From Chamaea fasciata (taxonomy: Eukaryota > Chordata > Aves > Passeriformes > Sylviidae), in contig JARCOQ010000003.1 of NCBI GenBank assembly GCA_029207755.1, positions 46,520,144 to 46,584,143 on the forward strand: 64,000 bases of DNA. Reading direction: 5' to 3'. A model generated the notes under the pieces. The model ran no database searches, was not told where the DNA came from, and saw only the letters and a list, made by a program, of their open reading frames with translations. Every line of letters starts with the position of its first letter. Position 1 is the stretch's first letter. A program made the translations under genes and the position numbers. This document shows positions 12,301 to 23,849 of the stretch, piece by piece.

Positions 12301-13710
12301 AACCACTCAATTCTTACTCAGTAACTTGGAACTGCTCATTGAAACAATTCTAACTCTAGATCAGAAACTGGCAATTACCACTGTACCAACCCCAAATTGG
12401 AATTTACCAGTTTGTGATGATTGGGTTAGAATTATTATGTTATTTTAGCAATAGTGTTAGAATCAAACCAGCTACCAAATTTATTAAACAAAACTCAAAC
12501 AGGACTATTTATTACAAAAGATGATCTGGATCTCTCAGATTCGCACTTTTATAGACATTGACAAATGGTGACTGAAACCAAGCATTTTCCAGTTTACTGT
12601 TGCAGTTCAGTGGGTACTTCAGATATTCATTTTTACCCTCACCTGATTCTGTGAAAAGAAACAAAAATCTCCACAGTTAAATTCTTCAACTTTTCATACA
12701 TTTGTTCTATTCCCAACTGAAAGTCATGCACAGTCTATTTGAAAGATCAAAAAACCAATATATTTCAGCTAAACATATCAGCTCAAAATCTTAGGTTAGC
12801 GGCATTTATTTTTGTGGCACTCTTGCAGAGGTCTTACTGATGCTTTTCAGTGACACATCTTTCACTTACTTATCATACTGCAATGGAAGACTGAGCAAAA
12901 CTCACAGCTACCAGACACACCTCCTCCCCACACACAAGAGCTCTGCCGAAACAGCGGGCTGCAAGAGAGGTGAGAAGGCAAAATCCTGCTTACTAGGTCT
13001 CTCACTCATCCTACAACAGAGATTTTGCAAACCAGTCCTCTCTTTTCAGCTGCACAGTGATCACAAATGTTTAGAACTCAGGACTTCACTTGGATGACAG
13101 CAGTTCATGAGGACCATGCAAGAGAAGTGAGAGACAGACCACTTGCTCAGAGCCTGAACACTGTCACAGCACCCTCACGTCCTGGCTCTCAGCATGGACA
13201 AACAGCTTATTCCACACAGTTACTTTCTGGAAGCAATTTTTTTTAAATCTTAGGGTATTACTCTTCTCCAATTTTGCAAGTAATGAAGAAAGACCAGCCT
13301 GAGAAGCAGGAACCAACTTTTGCAAGTGAAGCATCTGCAATAAAATACATCAAGCATTATAAGCAAATACTTTAGGCTGTGCGTACTCCTTGAAGCTCCA
13401 GAAACAACCTAAGCCCCTAAGGAAACAGAGCATCTGTATTGTATTGGCACGGGTGGGAATGCAAGATTCTGAAGTGATTGCTGATTTCACTCTGGTTTAG
13501 CAAGAAATAGCCTTGAAGCAGCCTGATAACCGACTTCCTAATTGGGGCTGTGAGCTGACATCGCTTGGGCTTGCACCTGCTGCTTCATGATTGTTGAAAG
13601 GTCTGTGGGATTCATAACCTGGGGCTTTTTCTCAGGGAATCTCTATCATTGACCTGAAGCTCACCTGACTACTCACTGGGAGTTCATTCTGATTCTCTTC
13701 TTTCAGAGAA
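9374..13710. other. AT-rich stretch, nothing recognised
   Basis: I see no transposon tail, exon or promoter. The longest frame (11562-11915, plus, 117 codons) has no recognisable domain and no supporting splice or promoter signal. Confidence 0.55.
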
Positions 13711-13715
13711 AGAAA

Positions 13716-13746
<31 letters not shown>
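13711..13746 (+). repeat. Poly(A) tract with G interruptions
   Basis: About 36 bases of nearly pure A, broken by single G residues. The sequence just upstream does not show a CR1 or LTR body, so it is scored as simple repeat. Confidence 0.85.
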
Positions 13747-13992
13747 GTTTAACTTGTTATGAGCTGTTAATTTTGTCCTCAAAATCCAGCAAAAGTTATA
13801 TAACCACTTTCACAATAGCATGCTAAAAATAAGAGCTCTTCAGCCAAATGCCACTGCAATTTTTTATGAGACCTGTGCCTCCAATTCTGCAAGACCTGTG
13901 GAAGAACAATTATTTCCTTAACTTTACCAGAAAGTCAATCAGGAGCTCCTTGTGAGACAGACATGGGTTTGTACAATCCTCAAGTTCAAGGT

Positions 13993-14010
13993 AAAAAAAA
14001 AAAAAAAGAA
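13993..14010 (+). repeat. Short poly(A) tract
   Basis: A run of about 14 A residues followed by GAAAA, on the AT-rich flank of the CpG island. Confidence 0.7.
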
Positions 14011-14174
14011 AACGAGTGCCTGTATACACACACGTATATTTCCAAGTCATGACTTAAAGTAATGCTATTCGCTCTTGGAGCTGATCCCTCGTGGGGTTTC
14101 ATAATCACGAACCATCATTAACCCAAAGCAAAGAAAGAAAGGTACAAAGGGGCACAGGTTTCAAGCACGAGCTA

Positions 14175-14199
14175 TTTTATTTTTTTTTTTTTTCTTTTT
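14175..14199 (-). repeat. Poly(T) tract bordering the CpG island
   Basis: A T-run with one C interruption lies directly at the left edge of the GC-rich domain, where base composition changes sharply. A/T homopolymers often flank nucleosome-depleted promoters; that role is inferred here. Confidence 0.75.
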
Positions 14200-14265
14200 C
14201 CTCTGGGAGGGAGCGTGGGGACGCGACGCACGACGCTCCAAGCGCTGGGGGACCTGGCCACGCAG

Positions 14266-14267
14266 GT
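14266..14267 (+). promoter_or_regulatory. Possible plus-strand splice donor (CAG|GTAACT)
   Basis: The bases CACGCAG followed by GTAACT fit the donor consensus well. If used, a plus-strand first exon would end at 14265. However, only a few dozen GC-rich bases lie before it, so the start would be near the edge of the island. This is weaker than the minus-strand donor at 14664. Confidence 0.25.
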
Positions 14268-14434
14268 AACTTGCCCGGGCGCTCGCAGCAAGGCAGCCAG
14301 AGCTCGGCGCCGCTCTCGCTGATTTCGTCCCGTGCCCCTGCCAGCGCCCCGCGGGCGGCGAGGGCTCGGACGTGCCGCTGCCCCGAGGCGTGCGGCGGCC
14401 CCGCCGAGCTCCCCGCGCCGTGCCGCGCCGTGCC

Positions 14435-14456
14435 GGGCCGGGCCGGGCCGGGCGGG
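14435..14456 (+). promoter_or_regulatory. G-quadruplex-forming GGGCC repeat
   Basis: Five runs of three G are separated by two-base CC loops (the last loop is a single C). This is a near-ideal short-loop quadruplex motif on the plus strand. It lies inside the CpG island and, if the gene runs left, inside its first intron. The array is a GGGCC pentamer repeat with related GCCGT units just before it. Confidence 0.6.
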
Positions 14457-14564
14457 CAGCGGAGGGCGCGGTGCGGAACGGGGCTGCGGGCGGCCCCGCG
14501 CTGTCACCGCCGCCGCCACCGCGGGCCCCGCCGCCTGTCCCCGCAGGGGCGGTAAGAGGGCAGG

Positions 14565-14594
14565 GGAGGAGGAGGAGGAGGAGGAGGAGGAGGA
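14565..14594 (+). repeat. (GGA)n trinucleotide repeat in the CpG island
   Basis: About ten GGA units in a row. Read on the minus strand it is a CCT repeat just downstream of the proposed donor, so within the first intron of a leftward transcript. Purine/pyrimidine mirror repeats of this kind are common beside vertebrate promoters. Confidence 0.9.
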
Positions 14595-14664
14595 AGGGAG
14601 CTCGCCGGCCGCAAGAGCAGCGGTGCCGGGTCAGGGCGCTGGGCGCCCCCCGGCAGCCCCATAC

Positions 14665-14870
14665 CTGCACGGAGGCGGGGAAGGGTCCGCAGCGCGCTCT
14701 GTCCGCCGGCTATAGATCCCAAGGGGCGATGAAGCGGGGTGGCGGTCGCCGCCCTCTGCCGCTGCCGCTGCTGCCGGTGGCGGTGGTGCGAAGCCCTCGC
14801 CGGCTGCAGATGCCCATAGGCGCTCGGTGGGGCCAGCGGTGCGCGGAGAGAGCGAGGCGGCTGTGCCGGT
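14665..14870 (-). other. Candidate non-coding first exon of a leftward gene
   Basis: On the minus strand an inverted CCAAT box at 14946-14950 is followed, at the usual distance, by GC-rich sequence. That sequence ends in a GTGCAG|GTATGG donor whose last exon base is 14665. Sequence and spacing fit a TATA-less first exon with a start near 14870, though the start site itself is only inferred. No ATG frame runs in phase through the donor with a convincing protein, so I read it as 5' UTR. The downstream exons would lie to the left, possibly beyond position 1. The gene is not identifiable from this exon. Confidence 0.4.
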
Positions 14871-14945
14871 CCCGACGGCTGCGGGGAGCGCGGCACTGCC
14901 TCGGCGCAGCCACTGCCCGAGGAGAGGATCAAGGCCCCGCTTTCG

Positions 14946-14950
14946 ATTGG
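14946..14950 (-). promoter_or_regulatory. CCAAT box (NF-Y site), minus orientation
   Basis: The minus strand reads GAGCCAATCG, which matches the preferred NF-Y context with a purine-rich flank. It lies about 280 bases upstream of the proposed minus-strand donor, which suits a start 60-100 bases downstream. Binding is inferred from the motif alone. Confidence 0.5.
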
Positions 14951-15154
14951 CTCCGGTGGCCAAACAGCTCACACCGGCCTGCCCGCCCGCCGCCTCCCGC
15001 CCGCCTCCCCTCCGTCGCCCCACGCGCTCCGCTGCCGGCGGCCCCGCTCCTCCCTGCCGCCTTCCCAACCTGGCGGGCACAGCCAGCTCCGCTCTTTCCC
15101 CGTCACACCCTCCCGCTCCCCCCTTCGCTCCCGCCCCCCACCCTAAAACGACGT

Positions 15155-15159
15155 CCAAT
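15155..15159 (+). promoter_or_regulatory. Second CCAAT box, plus orientation
   Basis: The plus strand reads GTCCAATCCC at the right edge of the island. It points away from the minus-strand CCAAT and would suit a rightward start near 15.23 kb. No exon downstream supports such a transcript, so bidirectional activity is only a possibility. Confidence 0.3.
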
Positions 15160-15837
15160 CCCGAGCCCTTTGTTTATGTAGGGACATTCTCACCCTGGGT
15201 TTGACAAAATACCCTCTTTCCCTTAGCATCTTCCTCCGTGAGCTGGAGGACCCGCAACTTTAAGCATTCATGACATTTTGTGTCATGCTCAATATCCAGA
15301 CACGTTTGTTCTCTGAACATTTAAAAAAATATCCCTAGCTGGTAAAATTAAAAGCATGCAGTGCTTGATCACCTGAGGGCTAAATCTGAGGTAGGACAAA
15401 GCATTCTTTGCCTGAGTTGAGTTTGCTTTTCTTACGCTGTTTGGGCTCCTAACCCCAGTTGGGTTAACTACACGTCAAATCTTGGCATGCACAGAAAATA
15501 GAATCAGGATGCCTCCTCGTCCTGAATCTCAGGTTATTCACTCTCAGCGGCTGTGGTTGTCATTCCTTGGTGCATCTTTGGTGTTGGTGTTCCTTTTGCT
15601 CGGGATGACTTAAGGGACCTGTGAAAAAGTATTCTCCTTCCGGCAGCTATGCTGTAATCTTAAGGCAAATCTTAGACCTGTCTTCTGGGCAAAATGGCAA
15701 GCCTTTGGTTTGACTCTCTGTTTAAACAATATACAGTTGAACCAGATAAATAGGTCCTGTGGGCTTTCTCAGTGCAGGAAGATGTTGTAATATTTCCAGT
15801 AACCATGCTGGAAAATTGCTTATTAAAATTAGGGAGA

Positions 15838-16100
15838 ACAAAATGATGAGTTACAACAGATGCACTCTTAATTAATGCATTTAACTAATGCTGTTGAATT
15901 AAGCAGCATCTATGCCTGTTGGTACATCAGATGCCATTAAAAGTCAATATTTATCCAAATTTGACAGATTGAAGCACTTGAAACAGAGAATGGAGTTGCA
16001 GAGATACCTTTGCATGACACTAGTATGTACATTTTTAATGGTGACCTCCATAACATTTTTAATTGATTCTGTATTTAATTAAGTTTTTCCTACAAAATGG
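15838..16100. promoter_or_regulatory. AT-rich block with homeodomain-type motifs (possible enhancer)
   Basis: TTAATTAA occurs at 15868-15875, a second TTTAATTAAG near 16074-16083, and a CAGATG E-box sits close to the first. The block lies just right of the CpG island. Such motif clusters are typical of conserved vertebrate enhancers, but AT-rich DNA produces them easily. Conservation cannot be judged from one sequence. Confidence 0.2.
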
Positions 16101-16590
16101 TATGTTATTTTTCATTCCCTATGAAGCATGCATACTTTTGTCTCTTTGGGGCATACAGAACTAGTTAAGAATGGTTTTGTTTATATTTTGTACAGGCAAA
16201 AGTCAGAAAAATAAAAATAGAAATACTGAGAAATACATAAACCCAGACATATTTAGAAATATCCATACTTGGAGTATAATCCATCCCTCATTTTAAAAGC
16301 TTTATTAGCAAAAACATCCCTCAGTGAATTCAGTGAAACTACACCTTTGGATCTTTAGTTACCCCCCACGAATAAATAAAATATCCTGTTTCTTTTTTAT
16401 TTTAAGTTTTTCCTTCACATGTTGTCGATTTATTTTTCCCTGGAGAAATGAAATTGCTCATTTAGAGACCAAGCTACATTTTCCAGCCATGGCCCAAGAG
16501 ACACAGCAGTCACTGCACCTCCATCACCCCCCGTCACCCCTGTCACAGGCATATCTCCACCTGCATGCTCCTCATCCAAATGACTGGCTA

Positions 16591-16683
16591 GCATACATAC
16601 ATATATACATACATACATACATATATATATATACACATGTACATACATATGTATATACATATGTATATATATGTATATATACA
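16591..16683. repeat. Compound (ATAC)n/(TA)n microsatellite
   Basis: About 90 bases of interleaved CATA, TATA and GTATA units, with internal symmetry around CATATG. Open frames across it on both strands consist of Tyr/Ile/His/Met repeats and are artefacts of the repeat. Confidence 0.95.
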
Positions 16684-17917
16684 CTGTATAGATACAGTAT
16701 TTGCTAAGTTAGAAAGTGTTGCCCGTCTTCACTTTGACTTTTTTTCTGGGAAGAATGCAGACTCCATTTCCAAGGCCCCCTTTCAGCCTCCTGTTTTTCT
16801 CCCTCAACAGGCGGGTATTTGTGTCAGAGGAAGGGGTACGGCCCTCCAACTGAGCATTGGCTGAAGCATGCATCATAGCAGGCTGTTCCTGCAGGCTTCC
16901 TTCCAGCTACTAGTTTTCAATCATATTGTCTTATAATTTTAATGCAAATTTTGTATCCTGCTATGTGTTATTTAGGGGGGAAAGCTCTGAATTCATTACA
17001 GAAGTTTTCCTAGCAATATATCCAGCATACTCCTCCTTATGGACCAAGAACTTTTTTTTGATATTGATGACTTGGGACTTAAAAAGATTTTGTTCTTCCA
17101 GAGTTGCTACTTCCCATTAGCTATTTTCAACATTGTGTTTGTTTCCTTCTGTGTTTGGATTCCTTTACAGCACTGATAAGTTTCCCTCTAGTCTTGTTCA
17201 ATTTGATAGCTTTTAACCTGTCTGTTTTATTTATGTCTGCTTAAGTGCTTATTTAATCTTTTCCCTTATAACTATAATGACCTTCCACAGGTTACTATAA
17301 TCCTAGAAGGTATGTGGGGAATTTAAAGATTTAAAAGTCGTTTGACTTCATAAATAATTTTTATTTTCTCATTATGGGCTTTATTTTTAAACCAAAAATG
17401 TTTCATTTTCTGTTTGATCAATGATTGTTTTTCCCACATATTTCTTTCGCATATATAGCAGTAAGCAAACTGAGACATTTTGGATTCTAAACAACTTTTT
17501 TCTTTTTTTTACAGTTTGTTTAGTGAGAACTGCAAAGTGTCTTGATCTGACATGAAAAATATACAGCATATTTATTCTTTGGTGTGGTCTACAACTAGAA
17601 TTTTATGCCATTAAAATATTTTAGTTAGTTATGCAGTTTTTGTTTTGATTTTATAAACTGAAATAGTTATATTCTGCAGATAGCATTTATCCAACAAAAC
17701 CACTGTAAAGCACATTTGCATTGATATTGCTGCATGTGCCTGACTTCTATTGTATGCTGTCCTTAAAACTAACAGACTAACCTTTTAATGTCCCCTGGCA
17801 ATTAGAGAGCCATTAATTCAGCAAGATGTTGAAGCCTATACCTACTTTCAATCTACATATTTAATGACTACATTCTACTTCTGATGTGGCCACACTTCAG
17901 GAATGACTGTAATCGGT

Positions 17918-17946
17918 GTCTTTTGTCTCACGCTGAGACAAAACAC
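17918..17946. repeat. Short hairpin (inverted repeat)
   Basis: Perfect 10-base arms TTTTGTCTCA (17921-17930) and TGAGACAAAA (17934-17943) flank a three-base loop. They extend to 13 pairs with one mismatch. No run of T follows in a way that would suggest an RNA polymerase III gene, and no longer precursor-like stem is seen. Confidence 0.7.
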
Positions 17947-19795
17947 AAACAACTGGTGCCCATCTCCCTCACAGCAAGGACCTCATCTTTGTCATCGCCA
18001 CTACGGGAACTGTTCTGCTTTGCAACCATGAGCACAGACCTTGTCTTGATCTGTGAGCACATCTGGCAGGAGTGCCTGCAGAGCACCAAGGGCTGTAGCA
18101 CAGCCCCAGAGCCAAAGGAGGCTTGAGAGATGGTACTGTCAGTCACATACCCCAACCTCATTCCTGCCCTGAGACACAACCCACAGTTACATAAATCAGA
18201 AAAGAGAAAATCTGGGAGATCTGGTGGTCCTGACTGGTGATTATATGAATTATTCCTGTTTGTAAATTGACATATTTGCACTGAATGAACAAACTGATCA
18301 TTTGTGTCAGGTTACACACATATCCTCTTCTCTTAGGCCCTGAGTAAGCAGTCAAGCTCTGCAGCCAGGAGCTGGCTCAATACCCTCCTGGGAGATTGGT
18401 GTCCTGAGATTCCTGACTGTCCAAGGGATGCCATATGTTTCTGATTCAGCTACAGTCCCACAAAGTGATTTCACTGCCTCACAAATACCCCTTTGTTTCT
18501 TTGTGGTTCCTGCCTCTCAACTAACCTGCATTGTCTTGTTCTAGTCCTAGCTCACATTTATCCACAATTTTCAATGCAAGCTCTTTGATTTCCTGACCTA
18601 GCTCTTGATTTGCTCTTTGGTTTGAGGTAGCCCTGATTTCTCAGTTTTCCTGGGTGCATTTCCATCTGGAGCCTTGGGCAGTCTGTCCTTGGTGACTGAC
18701 TCCTGGTCTTGAGTTTCTTCAGTTTCGGTGGCTGGACCTGCCTCAACTACACTCACTTAGCACAAGTATTCCACTTGTGGCTCCTTAATGACTTCCGTTC
18801 AAAGCCACCTTTCTGAATGGGAATTACAAAACATGATATCCTCCTGCTGACGCAGAACATTTGGCACACGGCTTATCTGCACGATAATTCAGCCGCCGGT
18901 GGGGTAGGTCATGTGGGCAATGTTGGGTCGTGCCTTAGAAGAAGATGCAAGAATGCAGGAGAATGTGGCGTCCCTGTAAGATAAATCACACTTGTCAAGA
19001 TCTTCGACGGCTCATGCTGTTTTCACAGACAATTAGGCACCTAAATGCCTTTGGACGTAGTGCACCTGTTTTTTAATTTGGAGTTCTTTCTAACATTGTG
19101 GATTGAAGCCAGGAAAGTACTCTAAGCAGCAGTAATTTTGATCCTGTTTTTTTCAGTACTTTATCTTTGCTATGTGAAAAACAACTCTAAAATATGTCTC
19201 TACCTAGACAGGGCAACATCCCATCCCAGAACATGAGTAAATACTTCATACAACCCCCGATAAAGGACTTCATTAACATGGATAAATGTATTCCTGGCCA
19301 AAATGCCATCTCTGTATTTCACAGTCATCATGAATGAAACATTCTTAGTATTGCCTGGTTCTGACTTCAAATATAAATTATTCTGTGCACACTTTAGAAG
19401 TAAAAGAAAGTGCTATCACCTTCCTTTAGCTTCTTTCACTTCATTCCCATCAAAATTTCATTCAAGCTATCCAGATGCCCTGAGCCCATCTGTGTGCTCC
19501 AGGAACTCAAGCATCAGGTAGTTGAAAGTTGTTTCTCCTTTGTTTTTTCTCTGGGAGGAAATAATTGTTCCTCACACATGTGCCTTTGAAAACTCTCCAG
19601 AAGGTTCACAAATTCAGTTTACCAGATTAAATAAGATTAGTCTATGCAGGGCCTGAAGTAAATTTCTCCTTGATTGGAATTTTTTTCTACCCTGGGGATG
19701 ATTCCAACTTTGACTGATGGTGACTTAATATAAAGTGCTGCCATACTGTTTTTCAGGAGATCATGATAAGAAAAGGGATAAGTAGAGAAAAACAG

Positions 19796-19838
19796 GGAAA
19801 AAGAAAAAAAAAAAAAAGAAAAAGAAAAAAAAAAAAAA
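19796..19838 (+). repeat. A-rich tract with G interruptions
   Basis: Some 40 bases of A with single G residues, followed by GAGGGAGGG purine sequence. No LINE body is recognised before it. Confidence 0.85.
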
Positions 19839-21865
19839 GCAGAGGGAGGGAGAAGGGTATGAAATGTTAATGCCCTTCTAAGACAGAATGGGTCTGTAAA
19901 TATTCACTGGTCCTCTCTCACAATATGGTAGTCAAAAGTGCCTCTGAACACTACCATTAAAGCTGTGATTCATTAAGTCATGAACACTTTAAAAAACCTT
20001 TCCATTCTCTAGCATAACTTGAGGAACCTGAGCTAGACAGAATCCTTCAAAAACTGTTTATCTAGAATGAAAGCAATGATCTCATGTGCCAAAGCATCAT
20101 GTGTGTCCTATATTTTCTGTTTCATACGCTCTATGACTGGTCTAGACTTTTGCTTGTAACAACTTTCAGTGACAATCAAAAGAAAAAACTGGTGTTAACC
20201 TCTCTAATGTCTGTCCTTCCCCTTCTCTAAATTAACCTTAGACACTCTTTTACCCTGTTTTGATGATGTTCTACTGGTTTTAGAGAAGATAATCCTGCCA
20301 AAATCTGGGATGAAATGAATAAATGAAGTCACCAGTTTATCTCCACTCCATCTCAATTTTCTCTGGTTGGATTGCAATATTATCTAGACAAAGAAGAGAG
20401 GTGAGTAGCACAGAACAGAAGTCCACTTGAGATGAGCTCTCTTCCTTCTTCTCTGCCATGAGGGCCTTTGGGGACATCTGGATCTCTAGGGAACATCACT
20501 AAATAGGACCAGATAACCTCAAAATATTAGAGCCAGACCAGCCCTGTCATGTATGATTCACTTGCTGTATAACGCCTAATAAAGGCAATATGTGTGGAAC
20601 CAGGAAGGCTGCCAATATAGCTTCTTCCAAGAACTGTGAGTAATTAACAGGGTCTCTGGTTAATTTCTTTCATGAAAATGTGTTGAGTGAGATTCTTACA
20701 AGTGGTGCTTTTTGTGTGACGTCTCCCTCTACTCCCAAACGGCACAAGTTCATGAAACTTGAAAGGCAGAAAAAGTAAAATTCAAAGTGTCAGAATTTGG
20801 AGGGAGTTTGTCTCCAGCTGCATCAGCTAGTGTATCCTTGCTCCTCTTTAGTTCTTCATCTCCTGGTGGTTTTGCTCTCAAAATCTGGTCTATAACACAG
20901 CTGTAATTATTGTATCCTCATATAACATGTCCCAGCTTCTTGCTTTAGCTTCTTTCTTTTTTGAAGTGTTTCAGATCTCTAGTGTTTCAGAGAAAAAAAG
21001 TATTCAGAACTTCCCTGAGATGAAAGAAGCCTAATTAGTTGCATCATGTCACAAAAGAGAAAATATTCACAGAAAGCGACATATTGTCCTTGTTTGTGGA
21101 TCTCATGTCACAGCATCTATGAAGAAGAGGAAAGGACAATTCTCAGCCCGCTGTCACTGTCACACTTTGTAAGGAATGCTCCGTCTCTTTTGCTTTGTGT
21201 ACTTCAGGCTTTCACCAGGTACTGCTCTTGAAGCAGCCCTGTCCATGACTGAGGACATGCCTCTTTTGAACTTAACTCCCACTTTCTTCCTCACTAAACC
21301 AGAGCAAGCAGGTTGTGGAAGATGTTCGAGTTGCCCAAAGCAAACAGAGCCTACCCCCACCTCAAGCAGCAGAAGATGCTCCAGTCCAACAAATAAAATG
21401 ATGGGTGGTTCCTTCGGACAGCGGGGTAGATTTTAAGTGACAAGAATCCTGCCAGGGATATGTTGAGGTTGGCGTACATGTGATAATAATTTAATATGTG
21501 CATCACACAAGGCAGAAGTTAATATCCCTCGTTATATTAATGTCACATGGCACAACTGAATTTGATATTTTAATTAAACCTAAATATATCTAACTGATAG
21601 TACTTGGCACTGGATGTTTTCGTAAATACACAAGCATTTAACTGAAACCATCAGTTCAAACAAAAGGCAGTATCCTCTTCAATATTTCAAATGTAATATG
21701 AACATGTCAGCTAATTGTTATGAAGAAATAATACTAAGCAGCTTCTGAATTAGGTGATGAGGTGACAGAGTGAAGAATATCTTATAATGTAACATTTGCC
21801 AAATATGGCTGTCTCTGCAAGCCCTTGAAAACATAATGCCTGGACTAGATTCCTTTATGTTCTAC

Positions 21866-22795
21866 ATCTTTGCTGGTGACATGGCCAGTGGGATTGAGTG
21901 CACCCTCAGCAATCTGGGTGATGCACTAAGCTGAGTGGTGTCACTGAGTGGCAGCCGACATGTTGGAGGGAAGGGATGCCATCCAGAGGGACCTTGACAC
22001 ACTTGAGAGATGGGCTCATGCATTGAGTTCAAAAAAGCAAGGTGCAAGGTCCTACACCTGGGTCAGATCAATCCCAGGCATACCTCCAGGCTTGGGCAGA
22101 AAAGTAATTGAGAGCTGCCCTGTGGAGAAGGACTTGGGCATGATGGTTGATGAAAAACTCGACATAAGCCAGGAATGTGCTCTGGCAACCCAAAAAGATT
22201 CTCCAGTGGAATCCTGGGTTTCATCATAAAGAGTCTGGTCAGCAGGTTGATGGAGGTGATTCTCCCCTTCTACTCTGCTCTTGTGTCAACCCAGCTGGAG
22301 TATTGTGTTCAGTTCTGGGGTCCCTAGCATAAGGACATGGAAAAGTTGGAGCAAGTCCAGAGGAGGGCCATGAAGTTGTTAAGAGGACTTGAGCAACTTC
22401 CCTGAAAAGGTGGATGAGAGAGTTGGGGATGTTCATCCTGGAGAAGAGAAGGTTGTGTGAGATCTCAGAGCAACCTTCCAGTATCTGGAGGGGGCCTACA
22501 AGGAAACTGTCAAGGGACTCTTCATCAGGCACTGTAGTGATAGAACAAGGAGTAATGGTTGCAAACAAAATTCGGGAGAAAAAGGTTAGGTATTAGGAAG
22601 AAGTTCTTTATAATGAGGGTGATTATAATGAGGAAGATTGTGGATGCCCCAGCCCTGGCAAGTGTTTAAGACCAGGCTGGACAAGACCTTGGGCTACCTA
22701 GCCTAGTGAAAGCCATCCCTGCCCATGGCAGGTGAGGTTGGGACTAGATGATATTTAGGGTGCCTTTCAAGCCTTAATATTTTATGATTCTAAGT
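21866..22795 (+). mobile_element. CR1 LINE, 3' part of ORF2 and 3' UTR (degraded)
   Basis: This is the longest transposon remnant in the window. The translated pieces follow the C-terminal part of the CR1 reverse-transcriptase polyprotein in order. A 'DMASGIECTLSNL' segment comes first, with the place of the conserved FADD active-site motif damaged. Then come 'GRDAIQRDLDTLERWAHA', 'EKDLGMMVDEKLD' and the 'QLEYCVQFWGP'-type block. The DNA then runs on through 'GGCCTACAAGGAAACTG' and the gene-end stretch CCTGCCCATGGCAGG to a terminal TTTTATGATTCTA. Stops and frameshifts break the frame repeatedly, so it makes no enzyme. It is 5' truncated (full CR1 is about 4.5 kb) and carries at least one internal deletion before 'GTGGATGCCCC'. 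Open frames at 21948-22229 and 22239-22568 belong to it. Confidence 0.95.
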
Positions 22796-23849
22796 AATTT
22801 TCTTAAGAGGCTTTTTTTGTAATAGGAAATAAATAGGTGTGATCAGAGACTATGAAAACTGAATAACAACAAAAAATTTGTATCGCTACAAAACCATTCA
22901 CTTGTGTTGTATGAAACAGAATGGAACTGAGATTTGGCCTGAATAAATGGAATCTTTTATTTTCTGGAAATCTAGGAATATCTATGTGTATTTTTAAGTG
23001 AAATGTACCAGTTTGAGCAGGACCAGCTTGTCTTAATTGTACAATTTGACCACAAATTGAATTATTTTTGCCAAGTTTTGTTAATTTACCTGGCCAGTTT
23101 TATACAATTTATGCACTGTTAATACTTCATTCATCATCTCTGTGTAAATGATAGAATTCTTTCCTTCTCTTTTCTCCTAATGCCACACCATAATAAAATT
23201 TCTGACTAAATTTTCCAGCTAAACTTTGAGAGATATATGTGCAGTAACTAATATAGCACATTGTTTCTCAATTCCCTCAGTTCCTTCCCTATTTTTTGTT
23301 AGTTATTAAAAGATCTTTGTCTGATCTATGGGTGGATTCACCATGAAGTCTTTTTTTAAATTAAACATGACCCCAAGTACTGGGTGTTATGCAATGAAAG
23401 TTATGTATGTGAAGAGAGAATATTTAAAGAGGCTGAAATTAGGGGAAGATTAAATAAAGATTTTTCTTTTTCTCTTCTTGAAGAGGTTAGGAATTTCTTG
23501 GTTTTGTGCTGACTATGTCCTTTACCACAAAGGTACAAACTGATAGAAAGAGCAGAACTACCAAAAAAAGTACATCTCAAGAGCAAACCTGGCACCTGAA
23601 GAGCTCTGTCACAAATTCTGGGAGCAAGGTGTGTCATCTTCCCACTCCAGCCATCCTGACTTCCATGAGGAGACTTGCTGCTAACCCAGCTCTCCTGCTG
23701 CCTTCTGGGAGGCTGAGCTGGAATGTGAATTAATGCAGATGGCTGTCCATTCTCAAAAACAAACTACCCTTTCTGAACACTCAAGGAAACTGTTGAGGGA
23801 GTTTGTGATCTTTTGTGGTCTATAGAACTCCACAGGTTCCTTGCAAGCG

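Larger units (their letters stand above)
14205..15175. promoter_or_regulatory. CpG island, probable gene promoter
   Basis: About 970 bases are very GC-rich and full of CpG, in a window that is otherwise AT-rich and CpG-poor. CpG islands of this length nearly always cover a transcription start in birds and mammals. The island contains GC boxes, an inverted CCAAT box at 14946-14950 and a second CCAAT at 15155-15159 in plus orientation. It also holds a GGA-repeat at 14565-14594, a G-quadruplex motif at 14435-14456 and a strong minus-strand splice donor at 14664. The CCAAT-to-donor arrangement favours a transcript running left from about 14.87 kb. A start in the other direction is also possible. 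Long open frames of 115-269 codons exist in most phases, but they follow from the lack of AT-rich stop codons. The gene cannot be named. Confidence 0.85.
15176..21860. other. Non-coding stretch between CpG island and CR1 elements
   Basis: No exon with paired splice signals and no transposon end was recognised. It holds an AT-rich block with TTAATTAA motifs at 15838-16100, an AC/TA microsatellite at 16591-16683, a short hairpin at 17918-17946 and an A-rich tract at 19796-19838. The frames at 16324-16707 are made by the microsatellite. Confidence 0.55.

Noticed and set aside
14091..15204. Overlapping open frames of 115-269 codons on both strands in the CpG island
   Set aside because: GC-rich DNA has few stop codons; frames are open in several phases at once, several start at non-ATG codons, and the products are Pro/Arg/Ala-rich low-complexity sequence.
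16324..16864. Open frames rich in Tyr, Ile, His and Met on both strands
   Set aside because: They are translations of the AC/TA microsatellite.
21948..22568. Open frames of 60-109 codons
   Set aside because: They lie inside a degraded CR1 element; the plus frame is a remnant of its reverse transcriptase ORF and the minus frames are shadows.
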